NCBI GenBank assembly: GCA_017539045.1
Contig: JAFYHS010000008.1
Location: 1 to 58,015, forward strand
Reading direction: 5' to 3'
Origin: Bacteroidales bacterium
GTDB taxonomy: Bacteria; Bacteroidota; Bacteroidia; Bacteroidales; F082
DNA length: 58,015 nucleotides
Shown: piece after piece, positions 16,030-25,710 of the stretch
Position numbering within the stretch: the first letter of the stretch is position 1
Layout of the letters: each line of letters begins with the position of its first letter
Translations under genes and position numbers: made by a program
The notes under the pieces: model-generated
Database searches by the model: none
What the model saw: the letters and a program-made list of their open reading frames with translations, nothing else
What the model was told of the DNA's origin: nothing

Positions 16030-19000
16030 ATGTTTAAAAATTTACTAATGACCCTTGCCATCGTTCTGGCCACCTGCACGATGACCATGGCACAAGCGCA
16101 AGGAAGACTCAAAGGCAAGATTACCGATGACAGTGGACAACCGGTACCATTTGCAAACGTCATTGTTGAAAAAGGCGGAACGCAAGTGGGTGGTGCATCC
16201 TCTGACTTTGACGGTAATTATGACATCAACCCGATTCCTCCGGGAACGTATGACCTTAAGGCGAGCTGCATTGGCTTGAATCCGTTCGTGTTGCGCGGAC
16301 TGGTCATTCCGGCCAACAAGATCACCTTCTACGACATCAAGATGGCCAGTGGCGCAATCAACCTGAATGAGGTCACGGTCATTGATTATGAGATTCCTTT
16401 GATTTCAAAGGATAACACGCAGTCGGGTGCCTCAATCACCTCGGAAGAAATTGCCAAGTTGCCTGTCCGTTCGGCAGAGGGTGTCGCCGCCAGCGTCGGT
16501 GGTGTGTTCTCGCAAGACGGTGAGGTCGGCTCCATCCGTGGTTCTCGTGAAGGTGCCGTGTATTACATCGACGGTGTGAAGGTTATTGGTAGTACAAGCG
16601 TACCTCAAGGCGCTATCGACCAAGTCGACGTTATCTTGGGTGGTACGCCTGCCATGTATGGTGATGCCATGGGTGGTATCATCAACATGACCACCAAGGG
16701 CCCCAGCCGTACTTGGGGTGGCGGCCTCGAAGCCGAGTATTCCGTTGATGGTTATGGTCACGGCCGCTTGGGTGGTAGCATCCAAGGTCCCCTCATCAAG
16801 AGCAAGAAGAACGACCAGGAAGCCCTCCTCGGTTTCTTCCTCGCTTTCGACCTGACTCGTAACCAGTATGGTAGCACCTCCGCGGTGGGTTACTGGCGTG
16901 CCAAGGAAGATTGGATGGAACAGATCAAAGCCAATCCTCTGACCCTCGCAGGTATGGGTACCAGCACCTATCAAACGGCTGCTTTCACCCATAAAGACAA
17001 CCTGTATGACACCCGTTTCCTCAACAACACGACCAACCAGAGCATCAACGTGACTGGTAAGATCGACGTCCGCACCGGTAAGAACTCCAACCTTACCTTC
17101 GGTGGTTCGATGGTCAGAAACGGCGGTCACTACGACGGCGGTAGCGGTCAACACTTCTTCAATACCGAAAAGAACTACCTGTCAAAGTCGGGTACCTATC
17201 GTGGTTATGTCCGTTTCAGCCAGCGCTTCCCCAGCGATCCCGAGAGCACCTCGCTGATCTCGAACGTTTATTATAGCGCCCAGGCCGACTACTCGCACTA
17301 TAAGAGCGAGTCGGGCGACCCCGATCTGTGGAACAATATCTTTGCTTATGGCAACATCGGTAAGTTCACCACGACCCGTGAGCCCAACTTCCACTTCTCA
17401 CCCGATGCCATCGACTCAGTGCTTGTCGACGGTCAATACAAGAGCATCAGCAATGCTTGGGTGTTGGATAACTACTTCGACACCTACGTTGACTTCCAGC
17501 CTTCCAACTTCAACCCCCTGTTGGCAACTTATGTGACCAACTATTATAACCTTTACGAGCCTTATGGCGCTCTGGGTTACTATGATAACATTTCCAACAT
17601 CATCCTCCACAATGGTTTGGTCAACGGTATGTCACCGTCAGCCGTGTACGGCTTGTATGCTGTTCCTGGCATGGTACAGACGGGCTATGCCAAGTCGGTC
17701 AGTGACCAGATCGCCGTCAATGTCAACGGTTCTATGACACTGGGTAGAGGCGATAACTCGCACGAAATCAAGTTGGGCTTCCAATATGAGCAGCGCAACA
17801 ACTCTTCGATGCAGTACAACATCACCGCCTACAACAGAAATCCCTGGACGTTGATGCGTGACATGGTGAACTTCCACATCAGAGAGCTTGATGTTGATCA
17901 TCCTTATGCAGTCAGCTACGACGGTTATGTCGATACCATTATGTACAACAGAATGTACGACGAGAGCACCCAGTTCACTGTCGACGCCCGCTTGCGTCAG
18001 GCCATGGGCCTGCCGGTGAACGGCACGGAATGGATCCTCATCGACACCTATGATTTCGACAATAACACGATGAAATATTACGATGCCAACGGTAACCTGA
18101 GAACCGCTACCGTGGACGGCGGCCTCAACATGAACTTGTTCGGTGCCGACGAACTCACCCGTGACGGTCAGCTTTCGGTTTACTACTATGGCTACACCTA
18201 CGACGGCAACAGAAAGTACGGTCTCACCGAGCGTCCTTCGCTGTCTGACTTCTTTACCGAGAAGGATGACCAAGGTGTGCTGACCCGCCCGATTGGTGCC
18301 CAACAGCCCATCTACATGGCCGGTTACATCCAAGATAAGTTCGCTTTCAAAGACCTGATCTTCAACATCGGTGTGCGTGTCGACCGTTTCGACGCCAACC
18401 AGGATGTGCTGAAAGACCCGTATGTCCTCTATGACTTCAATACCGCTGGCGACCTGATGCAGAACGGTAGAATGATTAAGATGGACGATGAGTCATGGGC
18501 CGAAGTTCCCGACAACATCGGTAACGACTATGTGGTATATGTCAACAAGGCCACTGAGAGAACCGCTATCGTTGGTTATCGTAATGGCAACACCTGGTAC
18601 AACGAAGCTGGTGTTGAAATCAACGACCCGACCGCCATCGGCATGGGCTCTGGTGCAGCTCCTTGGCTGAAGAACCCTGACCAGATGGTTGTCGATAAGG
18701 AATCCTTCAAGGACTACGATCCCGCTTGGAGCGTCATGCCTCGTATCTCCTTCTCCTTCCCGATTTCCGACGAAGCCTTGTTCTTCGCTCACTATGATGT
18801 GTTGACGCAGCGTCCTTCCAGCTCATTCTACTGCAGTCCGCTGTATTACTACCGCTTCAACGAGACCTCGAACACGCTGGCCAATCCTGATCTGAAGCCC
18901 GCTCAGACCATTGAGTACGAACTCGGTTTCACGCAGAAGGTGACCAACACTTCATCGTTGACCATTTCGGCTTACTACCACGAGTTGCGTAACATGATCC

Positions 19001-19791
19001 AGATGTACCGTTTCAACGGTGCTTATCCTAAGGCCTACAACTCCTTCAGCAACCTCGACTTCGGTACCGTCAAGGGTTTGACGGCCAGCTACGACATGCG
19101 TCGTACGAAGAACGCCCGTATCCGTGCCAGCTACACTTTGCAGTATGCCGACATGACTGGTTCTTCGACCTCCACCGCTTCTGCCTTGATTGCTGCTGGT
19201 GTGCCTAACCTGAGATCCACCTTCCCGACCAATGCCGACCGTCGTCACAGCTTCAACCTCACGCTCGACTATCGTTACAGCGAAGGTAAGAACTACAATG
19301 GTCCTACGATCAAAGGCCACCAGATCCTCTCCAACACTGGCTTCTCACTGCAAGTCAATGGTGGTTCGGGTACGCCTTACACCGCTTCGCGTACGGTTTC
19401 TTCGCCGATCTCTGGCGGTAACAACCTGCTCCAAGGTACCTACAACGGTTCCAGAATTCCTGCCTCCTTCCGTTTCGACCTCCGTGTCGACAAGGACTTC
19501 AACTTCACCGTGGGTGGCAAGAAGGAAGGCGAATCGAAGGGCCGCGAGATGGGCGTGAATGTCTATCTGCAAGTGCTCAACCTGCTCAATTCGAAGAATA
19601 TCACCGACGTGTATCCCGCCACCGGTAATGCCGACGACGACGGTTACCTCTCGGCTCCTGCATGGCAGCGTGAAATCAACAGCCAGATTGACCCGCAGGC
19701 CTTCATCCAGATGTATCAACTGATGGTCAACAGCGGTTACAACTATTCAATGCCTCGTCACATCAGACTCGGTTTGAGCCTTAACTTCTAA
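16030..19791 (+). CDS. TonB-dependent outer-membrane receptor with carboxypeptidase-like N-domain
   Basis: 1253 aa. The signal peptide ends MTMAQAQ. Residues ~25-112 are a carboxypeptidase-regulatory-like beta-sandwich (GRLKGKITDDSGQPVPFANV, SDFDGNYDINPIPPGTYDL). Residues ~130-225 are the plug (LPVRSAEGVAASVGGV, SIRGSREGAVYYIDGVKV, GGTPAMYGDAMGGIINM). A long 22-strand-type barrel follows, ending in an aromatic terminal strand (HIRLGLSLNF). It is not a typical SusC and has no SusD partner. Instead the next two genes, 32 and 33 bp apart, encode a giant secreted protein and a PorV-like barrel, suggesting a role in display or uptake linked to them. Substrate unknown. Confidence 0.92.
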   Translation: MFKNLLMTLAIVLATCTMTMAQAQGRLKGKITDDSGQPVPFANVIVEKGGTQVGGASSDFDGNYDINPIPPGTYDLKASCIGLNPFVLRGLVIPANKITFYDIKMASGAINLNEVTVIDYEIPLISKDNTQSGASITSEEIAKLPVRSAEGVAASVGGVFSQDGEVGSIRGSREGAVYYIDGVKVIGSTSVPQGAIDQVDVILGGTPAMYGDAMGGIINMTTKGPSRTWGGGLEAEYSVDGYGHGRLGGSIQGPLIKSKKNDQEALLGFFLAFDLTRNQYGSTSAVGYWRAKEDWMEQIKANPLTLAGMGTSTYQTAAFTHKDNLYDTRFLNNTTNQSINVTGKIDVRTGKNSNLTFGGSMVRNGGHYDGGSGQHFFNTEKNYLSKSGTYRGYVRFSQRFPSDPESTSLISNVYYSAQADYSHYKSESGDPDLWNNIFAYGNIGKFTTTREPNFHFSPDAIDSVLVDGQYKSISNAWVLDNYFDTYVDFQPSNFNPLLATYVTNYYNLYEPYGALGYYDNISNIILHNGLVNGMSPSAVYGLYAVPGMVQTGYAKSVSDQIAVNVNGSMTLGRGDNSHEIKLGFQYEQRNNSSMQYNITAYNRNPWTLMRDMVNFHIRELDVDHPYAVSYDGYVDTIMYNRMYDESTQFTVDARLRQAMGLPVNGTEWILIDTYDFDNNTMKYYDANGNLRTATVDGGLNMNLFGADELTRDGQLSVYYYGYTYDGNRKYGLTERPSLSDFFTEKDDQGVLTRPIGAQQPIYMAGYIQDKFAFKDLIFNIGVRVDRFDANQDVLKDPYVLYDFNTAGDLMQNGRMIKMDDESWAEVPDNIGNDYVVYVNKATERTAIVGYRNGNTWYNEAGVEINDPTAIGMGSGAAPWLKNPDQMVVDKESFKDYDPAWSVMPRISFSFPISDEALFFAHYDVLTQRPSSSFYCSPLYYYRFNETSNTLANPDLKPAQTIEYELGFTQKVTNTSSLTISAYYHELRNMIQMYRFNGAYPKAYNSFSNLDFGTVKGLTASYDMRRTKNARIRASYTLQYADMTGSSTSTASALIAAGVPNLRSTFPTNADRRHSFNLTLDYRYSEGKNYNGPTIKGHQILSNTGFSLQVNGGSGTPYTASRTVSSPISGGNNLLQGTYNGSRIPASFRFDLRVDKDFNFTVGGKKEGESKGREMGVNVYLQVLNLLNSKNITDVYPATGNADDDGYLSAPAWQREINSQIDPQAFIQMYQLMVNSGYNYSMPRHIRLGLSLNF

Positions 19792-19823
19792 AAAGTCATT
19801 CCTAACGATAAATTACAAGTATT

Positions 19824-22800
19824 ATGAAGAATATATTTCGAACTTTGTTTGCGGCGCTGCTCATTGTTAGTGCTGTGATTCCCGGAAAGGCTGAGATGGT
19901 GAAGAATGTGCAATCTGGCAGCAAAGGCCAGCGCGCGCAAACCGCAGCCGGATGTACGCCTTCGTCGTCATACGACTGGCTCGACATCAACAACGTTAGA
20001 ACGCGTATCAATTCTGGTGGTGATATGTGGTGGGACCTGCCTGCTGGCACTGGCTCCAAGTACTTCATCCCCGCCAATGGCTCTGCTACCTCCCTGTTCG
20101 CTGGCTCCCTGTGGATTGCTGGTGTCGACGTCAATAACCAGTTGAAGTGCGCTGCCCTGCGTTTCCGTCAGGTCGGTAACGACTACTACACTGGTCCTCT
20201 GACCGTTGATGGTAGAGCATCCATCACCCCTGAGACTTGCGCCAAATGGGATAAGATCTTCAAGATCACCCGCGCCGAAGTGGATGAGTTCCTCGCCAAT
20301 GTTGACTACTCTGGCAGTGAGCCCAAACTGAAAGAAGGTTATGAGGTTCCTTCCATCATCAAGAATTGGCCCGCCACGCGTGCCGACGACGACCCGGAAG
20401 GCATTGCCTACTATCTGGCTCCCTTCTACGATGCCAATGGTGACGGTGAATACAACCCCGAAAAAGGTGACTATCCTTACTACGACATCAACAATGAACT
20501 CTGCCACACCAAGATCCCGACCATGGAAGAAGAAATCCATGGCACCATGCACGGCTCCATCCTTGCCGACCAGGTGCTGAAGGGCGACCAAACCCTGTGG
20601 TGGATCTTCAACGATAAAGGTGCTTCGCACACTGAGTCAAGCGGTCAAGCAATTGGTATCGAAGTGCGTGCCCAGGCTTTTGCCTTCGCCACCAACGACG
20701 AAATCAATAACATGACCTTCTACAGCTACGAGATCATCAACCGTTCCACCTATACTTTGACGGGCACTTACTTCTCGCCTTGGACCGACGTTGACCTCGG
20801 CTACGGCTGGGACGACTATGTAGGTTGCGATGTCGCTCGTGGTCTCGGCTATGGTTACAACGGCTCCGCCGTCGACGGTAGCGGTGAACCTGAGGCCTAC
20901 GGTGCACAACCTCCTGCGATTGGTATCGACTTCTTCCAAGGTCCTTATATGGATCCTGATGGAATCGACAATCCCAAGTACACTTTCGACATTGAATCCA
21001 GCTTCAGCCATATCGACCCTGCTACGGGTGACTCCATCTTCGTCTTCGACACCACCGGTTATCATCAGGTGGTTGACGAAAGCATCAACGGTGTGAACTT
21101 CGGTAACGGCATCGTCGACGACGAACGTTTCGGTATGCGTCGTTTCGTGTATCACAACAACGCTAATACAGATAATGGTGACCCTGATACTGCTCCTGAA
21201 TATTACAACTATCTGCGTGGTATTTGGAAGAATGGCGCCAAGATGCGTTATGGTGGCAATGCCTTTAGTGGCAGCGACGTGGTGGGTCCCGAGTGCGACT
21301 TCATGTTCCCTGGCGATTCTGACCCGTGGAACTGGGGTACCAATGGCACGCCTCCCAATGGCAACTACAATACAAATGGTAAGTATTGGTCAGAAGAGCA
21401 ATGCCAAAACGCTCCTAACGACCGTCGTTTCATGCAGTCGGCAGGCCCCTTCACCTTGGAACCCGGTGCAGTCAACTACATCACCTTCGGTGTGCCGTGG
21501 GCTCGTGCCACTTCTGGCGGTGCCTGGGCTTCTGTTGAACTGCTGCGCGTGGTCGACGACAAGTGCCAAGCCCTGTTCGACAACTGCTTTAAGGTTATTG
21601 ACGGTCCTAGCGCTCCCGATTTGACCATCCGCGAGCTCGACCAACAGCTCATCGTTTATCTGTCGAACGCCTCCCTTTCCAACAACTACAAGGAAGGTTA
21701 TCTCGAACTCGATCCTGAAATTCCGGAAGGAAGAGTTGACACTGAAGTCAAATTCGACTCCATCCAGGTTATCACCATCGATGGTGACACTGTGTACACT
21801 GTTACCCAACATGAAGAGAAGATCGAAACGATCTACGACAGATATTATCGCTTCGAAGGTTACAAGGTGTATCAGCTGGCCAACGCTGAAGTGGGTGCTG
21901 ACGAACTCAGCAACACCGACAAGGCTCGTTTGGTGTTCCAGTGCGACGTTCGCAACAATGTTGCTACGCTGATCAACTACGAATATGACGAATCGCTCCA
22001 GGCCAATGTGCCTGTCAGAAAAGTGGTTGGTGGCGATGCCGGCATCACCCACAGCTTCGTGTTGACCCAAGACCAGTTTGCCCAAGGCGACAACCCGAAC
22101 TTGGTCAACCACAACACCTATTATTATATGGCTGTGGCTTATGCTTACAACAACTACCTCACCTACTCACAAGATCCTAGCGAACCCTTCGGCCTGCTCG
22201 GTCAGAAGAAACCCTACCTCGAAGGTAGAAAGAACATCAAGGTCTATTCGGCCGTACCTCACAAGACCATCAATGGTACCGTGCTTCGCGCCTCTTATGG
22301 TGACAGCCCTGCTATCACCCGTATCGTTGGTGTTGGCAACGGAGGTAATGAACTTGAGCTCTCTCAAGCCACTATCGACGAAATCCTGAGCAAGCCTATG
22401 GCTTCTGAAACCAACCGTTTCGGTAGCCCCGACTACCCGATTGCCTATCATCCCACCTATGAGCCTGGCTATGGTCCTATCAATGTTAAGATCATCGACC
22501 CGTTGAATGTGCAGTCTCACAGATATGAGCTCTATTTCGACGATATGTTTGAGCAATACACGCATAATATTAGTGGTAATCCTGATGTCAGAGGCGACTC
22601 TGCCATGCGTATGGCCAGCCACTGGTGGCTCCTTGACTTGGACACCAATGATACGCTTCGCGCCGACACCACGAGCGTGTATGACAACGAACAGATGTTC
22701 ATCGATCGTGGTATCTCCATTACTATTGCTCAGACCTACAACATCGGCCGTGTTAAGATTGGTCAATACTATGCAGTTCCTTCAGGTGGTACCCCTGGCT

Positions 22801-24461
22801 CTCAATATGAAGAAAACTGGCACGATTTCGATGCTGTGATTGCTCCCAACAATGGTGTGATCACTTCGTCGATGGAATTCCAGAAGCCCGATTCAGTTTG
22901 GATGGATGGTATCCGCGACGTCGATGTGCCTGGTCTGTCGTTGAACTGGATCCGTTCTGGATCGTATTCCTCAATTGACAACGCCGCCGACAACGACCAC
23001 AACTGTAGCGCTGCTACCTCTACGTTGATTACCAACCTGCCTTGGGACCCGAACGAGAACTTCGAAAAGCTGGCTGGTCGCACTTGGGCTCCTGCCAACC
23101 TGACTTCCTACTGGAAGCAAGGATCCAACTTCAATCCTGGTCCTTTGTTTGAAGGTGGTTCGCGTTCCGACCAAGACTTCAAGGATGTTTGCAGTGTCGA
23201 CATCGTGTTCACTACCGATAAGAGCAAGTGGACCCGCTGCCCCGTCCTCGAAATGGGTCTTGACAAGAACTTGAATGAAGGTGGTGCCGACCGCTTCTTC
23301 CTGCGCCGTCACCCCTCGGTTGACAAGGATGGTAAGCCTTATGCCAACAATTGGAACTGTAAGGGCAACGAACTTGTCGTTGACAACAATCCTGCCGACC
23401 CGAATGCCGATGGCTTCGTCTACGCCTCCACCAACCCCGATGATCCTAACTTCATCTCACCTCAGGGTATGGGCTGGTTCCCGGGTTACGTCATTGACGT
23501 GGAAACGGGTATGCGTTTGAATGTGGCCTTCGGTGAGGACTCCTATCTCGAGGATATGGGTGGACGCGACATGCTCTTCAACCCCGCCAAACTGTTGAAG
23601 ACCACTGTCGACGACAATAGCGGTTTGTCGCAGACTCTCGATCCCGCCGTCTTCCGTGGTGCCAACAGCGATCCCGTGTTCGGTGGCAAGCACTTCGTCT
23701 ACATCTGGCGTGCCGACTCCATCGTGATGTCGAACACCTCTCCTTATAAGGATGTGAAGAACTACGGTTATGACGGTGGTCAACTATTGTTCAACACCTT
23801 GAATTACATTCAGAACGTGCCGCAAACTGGCGTCCAAAGGAACTTGAACATCTACTTCTATAAACTCTTGATGTATGTGGGTATGCCTATGGGTATTGAA
23901 GGCATGAAGTGGTTGCCTGAAGGCAATGACTGCCGCATCCGTATCCGTCTGGCCAAGCCCTATGATGCCGGTTACGGTAACCATATCAAGACTGGTGGTG
24001 GTCTGCCCAATGCCTATGGCGCTGGTTATGGCCTCCAGACCTATGACCCGGATTTGGACATCAACAACTACAATCCTAAGTTCGCCTTCTCAATTGACGG
24101 TTGGGATCCTATCCAAAACGATCCTGAAAAGACCGAGGAAGACCTCAACCTCGTCACTGTGGTGCCCAATCCTTACTATGCTTACGACTCCTACGAAGGC
24201 AATGCTTTGACCAATAAGGTGAAGATCACCAACCTGCCTAACAAGTGCGTGGTTACCATCTACACCTTGAGCGGTACTAAGGTGCGTCAGTTCCGTAAGG
24301 ATAATGAAGAACCGAGCATTGAATGGGACCTCACGAACTTCGCCAATACGCCCGTGGCTAGCGGCTTCTATCTGATCCACATCAAGGATCTGACGAGCAA
24401 CAGCGAGCGTACCATCAAGTTCTTCGGTGCCATGCGTCAAGTTGACCTGAACACATTCTAA
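19824..24461 (+). CDS. Giant secreted surface protein with T9SS-like C-terminal domain
   Basis: 1545 aa with a signal peptide (MKNIFRTLFAALLIVSAVIPGKAE). Near the N-terminus is AGSLWIAGVDVNNQLKCAALRFRQVGNDYYTGPL, a segment I recognise from large Bacteroidota exported proteins. No catalytic motif is visible. The middle is rich in Asp/Asn/Tyr turns (DGDGEYNPEKGDYPYYD, DPDG) like calcium-binding beta domains. The last ~95 residues (VTVVPNPYYAYDSYEGN, LPNKCVVTIYTLSGTKVRQF, VASGFYLIHIKD) fit a T9SS sorting domain but extend past its usual end (TIKFFGAMRQVDLNTF). It is in an operon between the TonB receptor and the PorV/PorQ-like gene, so it is probably the cargo they handle. Confidence 0.85.
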   Translation: MKNIFRTLFAALLIVSAVIPGKAEMVKNVQSGSKGQRAQTAAGCTPSSSYDWLDINNVRTRINSGGDMWWDLPAGTGSKYFIPANGSATSLFAGSLWIAGVDVNNQLKCAALRFRQVGNDYYTGPLTVDGRASITPETCAKWDKIFKITRAEVDEFLANVDYSGSEPKLKEGYEVPSIIKNWPATRADDDPEGIAYYLAPFYDANGDGEYNPEKGDYPYYDINNELCHTKIPTMEEEIHGTMHGSILADQVLKGDQTLWWIFNDKGASHTESSGQAIGIEVRAQAFAFATNDEINNMTFYSYEIINRSTYTLTGTYFSPWTDVDLGYGWDDYVGCDVARGLGYGYNGSAVDGSGEPEAYGAQPPAIGIDFFQGPYMDPDGIDNPKYTFDIESSFSHIDPATGDSIFVFDTTGYHQVVDESINGVNFGNGIVDDERFGMRRFVYHNNANTDNGDPDTAPEYYNYLRGIWKNGAKMRYGGNAFSGSDVVGPECDFMFPGDSDPWNWGTNGTPPNGNYNTNGKYWSEEQCQNAPNDRRFMQSAGPFTLEPGAVNYITFGVPWARATSGGAWASVELLRVVDDKCQALFDNCFKVIDGPSAPDLTIRELDQQLIVYLSNASLSNNYKEGYLELDPEIPEGRVDTEVKFDSIQVITIDGDTVYTVTQHEEKIETIYDRYYRFEGYKVYQLANAEVGADELSNTDKARLVFQCDVRNNVATLINYEYDESLQANVPVRKVVGGDAGITHSFVLTQDQFAQGDNPNLVNHNTYYYMAVAYAYNNYLTYSQDPSEPFGLLGQKKPYLEGRKNIKVYSAVPHKTINGTVLRASYGDSPAITRIVGVGNGGNELELSQATIDEILSKPMASETNRFGSPDYPIAYHPTYEPGYGPINVKIIDPLNVQSHRYELYFDDMFEQYTHNISGNPDVRGDSAMRMASHWWLLDLDTNDTLRADTTSVYDNEQMFIDRGISITIAQTYNIGRVKIGQYYAVPSGGTPGSQYEENWHDFDAVIAPNNGVITSSMEFQKPDSVWMDGIRDVDVPGLSLNWIRSGSYSSIDNAADNDHNCSAATSTLITNLPWDPNENFEKLAGRTWAPANLTSYWKQGSNFNPGPLFEGGSRSDQDFKDVCSVDIVFTTDKSKWTRCPVLEMGLDKNLNEGGADRFFLRRHPSVDKDGKPYANNWNCKGNELVVDNNPADPNADGFVYASTNPDDPNFISPQGMGWFPGYVIDVETGMRLNVAFGEDSYLEDMGGRDMLFNPAKLLKTTVDDNSGLSQTLDPAVFRGANSDPVFGGKHFVYIWRADSIVMSNTSPYKDVKNYGYDGGQLLFNTLNYIQNVPQTGVQRNLNIYFYKLLMYVGMPMGIEGMKWLPEGNDCRIRIRLAKPYDAGYGNHIKTGGGLPNAYGAGYGLQTYDPDLDINNYNPKFAFSIDGWDPIQNDPEKTEEDLNLVTVVPNPYYAYDSYEGNALTNKVKITNLPNKCVVTIYTLSGTKVRQFRKDNEEPSIEWDLTNFANTPVASGFYLIHIKDLTSNSERTIKFFGAMRQVDLNTF

Positions 24462-24494
24462 AATGTAATTGCTAACCGTAAATAACTTATCATC

Positions 24495-25592
24495 ATGAAG
24501 AAATCATTTAGATATATCGTCTTGAGCTTCGTAGTCCTTATGGGATTAAGTGCTCCTCAAGCATTTGCAGGTAATAAAGACCGTTCAGGCCAAGCTGGCG
24601 CTTCAGAGCTGTTGATCAACCCCTGGGCTGCTTCGTCAGGTTGGGGCAATGCAGGCATGTCGTTCGTGCATGGTGTCGAAGCCATCTACGGCAATGTGGC
24701 TGGCATCAGCTCTTGCAACACTTTGGATCTGAACTTCAGTCACACCAGCTGGCTGGTGGGCGTGGGCAACGACACCCGTATCTCCTCGTTCGGCCTCTTG
24801 GCCCGCGTGGGTGAGTCGAGTGTGTTGGGCCTCTCGTTCATGTCGTTCAGCATCGGCGAGATTCCGATCACTACCACTCAGAACCCTGACCCCGGTACCC
24901 TCGGTACCTTCAAACCCAACCTGATGAACATCAACCTGTCGTTCGCCAAGGCTTTCTCCAATAGCATCAGCGGCGGCTTCAACTTGAAGATCATCAGCGA
25001 GTCCATCAAGGATATGGGTGGTGTCGGTGTCGCCCTTGATGCTGGTATCCAGTACGTCACTGGTCCTTTCGACAATGTCCACTTTGGTATCACCTTGAAG
25101 AATATCGGACCCACGATGAAATTCTCTGGCGACGGTATCTCACTGCGTGTGTTCATGGACAACAACGACAACCAGCAGTTCACCATGGTGCAACGCGTCG
25201 ACGACTTCGAATTGCCCACTCAGTTGAGCATCGCTGCTGCCTACGACTGGCTGTTTGCCGAAAACAACCGTCTGACCATTGCAGGTAACTTCGCCTCCAA
25301 CTCCTTCACCAACGACCAGATCACCCTGGGCTTTGAGTATGGTTGGAAAGAGATGTTCATGATCCGCGCTGGCTATACCTATGAAAAGGGTATCTGGGCC
25401 AAGCAGTTCACTGAAGGCGTTCTCTACGACGACAACTGCATGAACGTCAACAGAGGTCTGAGCGCAGGTTGCTCTGTGCAAGTCCCGCTGTCGAAGGACG
25501 AAAACGCTATGAAGTTCGCTGTGGATTATTCCTACAGAGACACCTACACCTTCGGTGGCACGCATAGCGTTGGCGCAAGAATTATTTTCTAA
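24495..25592 (+). CDS. PorV/PorQ-family outer-membrane beta-barrel protein
   Basis: 365 aa with signal peptide MKKSFRYIVLSFVVLMGLSAPQAFAG. The N-terminal GQAGASELLINPWAASSGWGNAGMSFVHGVEAIYGNVAGIS matches the diagnostic start of the PorV/PorQ (UPF0164) family, which in the T9SS carries cargo proteins from the translocon to the attachment complex. Fourteen or so amphipathic strands follow, ending in HSVGARIIF. It is the third gene of the receptor/cargo operon rather than being beside other T9SS machinery genes, so I infer a cargo-dedicated paralogue of PorV. It could also be the genome's main PorV; only the rest of the genome would tell. Confidence 0.85.
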   Translation: MKKSFRYIVLSFVVLMGLSAPQAFAGNKDRSGQAGASELLINPWAASSGWGNAGMSFVHGVEAIYGNVAGISSCNTLDLNFSHTSWLVGVGNDTRISSFGLLARVGESSVLGLSFMSFSIGEIPITTTQNPDPGTLGTFKPNLMNINLSFAKAFSNSISGGFNLKIISESIKDMGGVGVALDAGIQYVTGPFDNVHFGITLKNIGPTMKFSGDGISLRVFMDNNDNQQFTMVQRVDDFELPTQLSIAAAYDWLFAENNRLTIAGNFASNSFTNDQITLGFEYGWKEMFMIRAGYTYEKGIWAKQFTEGVLYDDNCMNVNRGLSAGCSVQVPLSKDENAMKFAVDYSYRDTYTFGGTHSVGARIIF

Positions 25593-25619
25593 AACTGACG
25601 CCAGTTCGGAAATAATTCG

Positions 25620-25627
25620 TATCTTTG
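25620..25627 (+). promoter_or_regulatory. Promoter -7 element upstream of greA
   Basis: TATCTTTG, exact TAnnTTTG, 28 bp after the PorV-like stop. A terminator-like hairpin lies between it and greA. Confidence 0.6.
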
Positions 25628-25644
25628 CAGTCGCAAACAAAAGA

Positions 25645-25675
25645 AGACCCTTATTTCGGTAAGGGTCTCTTTTTT
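25645..25675 (+). terminator. Terminator-like hairpin in the greA leader
   Basis: Perfect 9-bp stem AGACCCTTA / TAAGGGTCT around TTTCGG, followed by C and six T. It may end the receptor/PorV-like operon. Because it lies downstream of the TATCTTTG element and 36 bp before greA, it may also act as an attenuator. Confidence 0.75.
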
Positions 25676-25710
25676 GCAACTTGTAACGAAACAAATATAA
25701 AACATTTATC

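Noticed and set aside
16030-25592. Polysaccharide utilisation locus
   Set aside because: The receptor is not followed by a SusD-like lipoprotein or glycoside hydrolases; the partners are a giant T9SS-like cargo and a PorV-like barrel.
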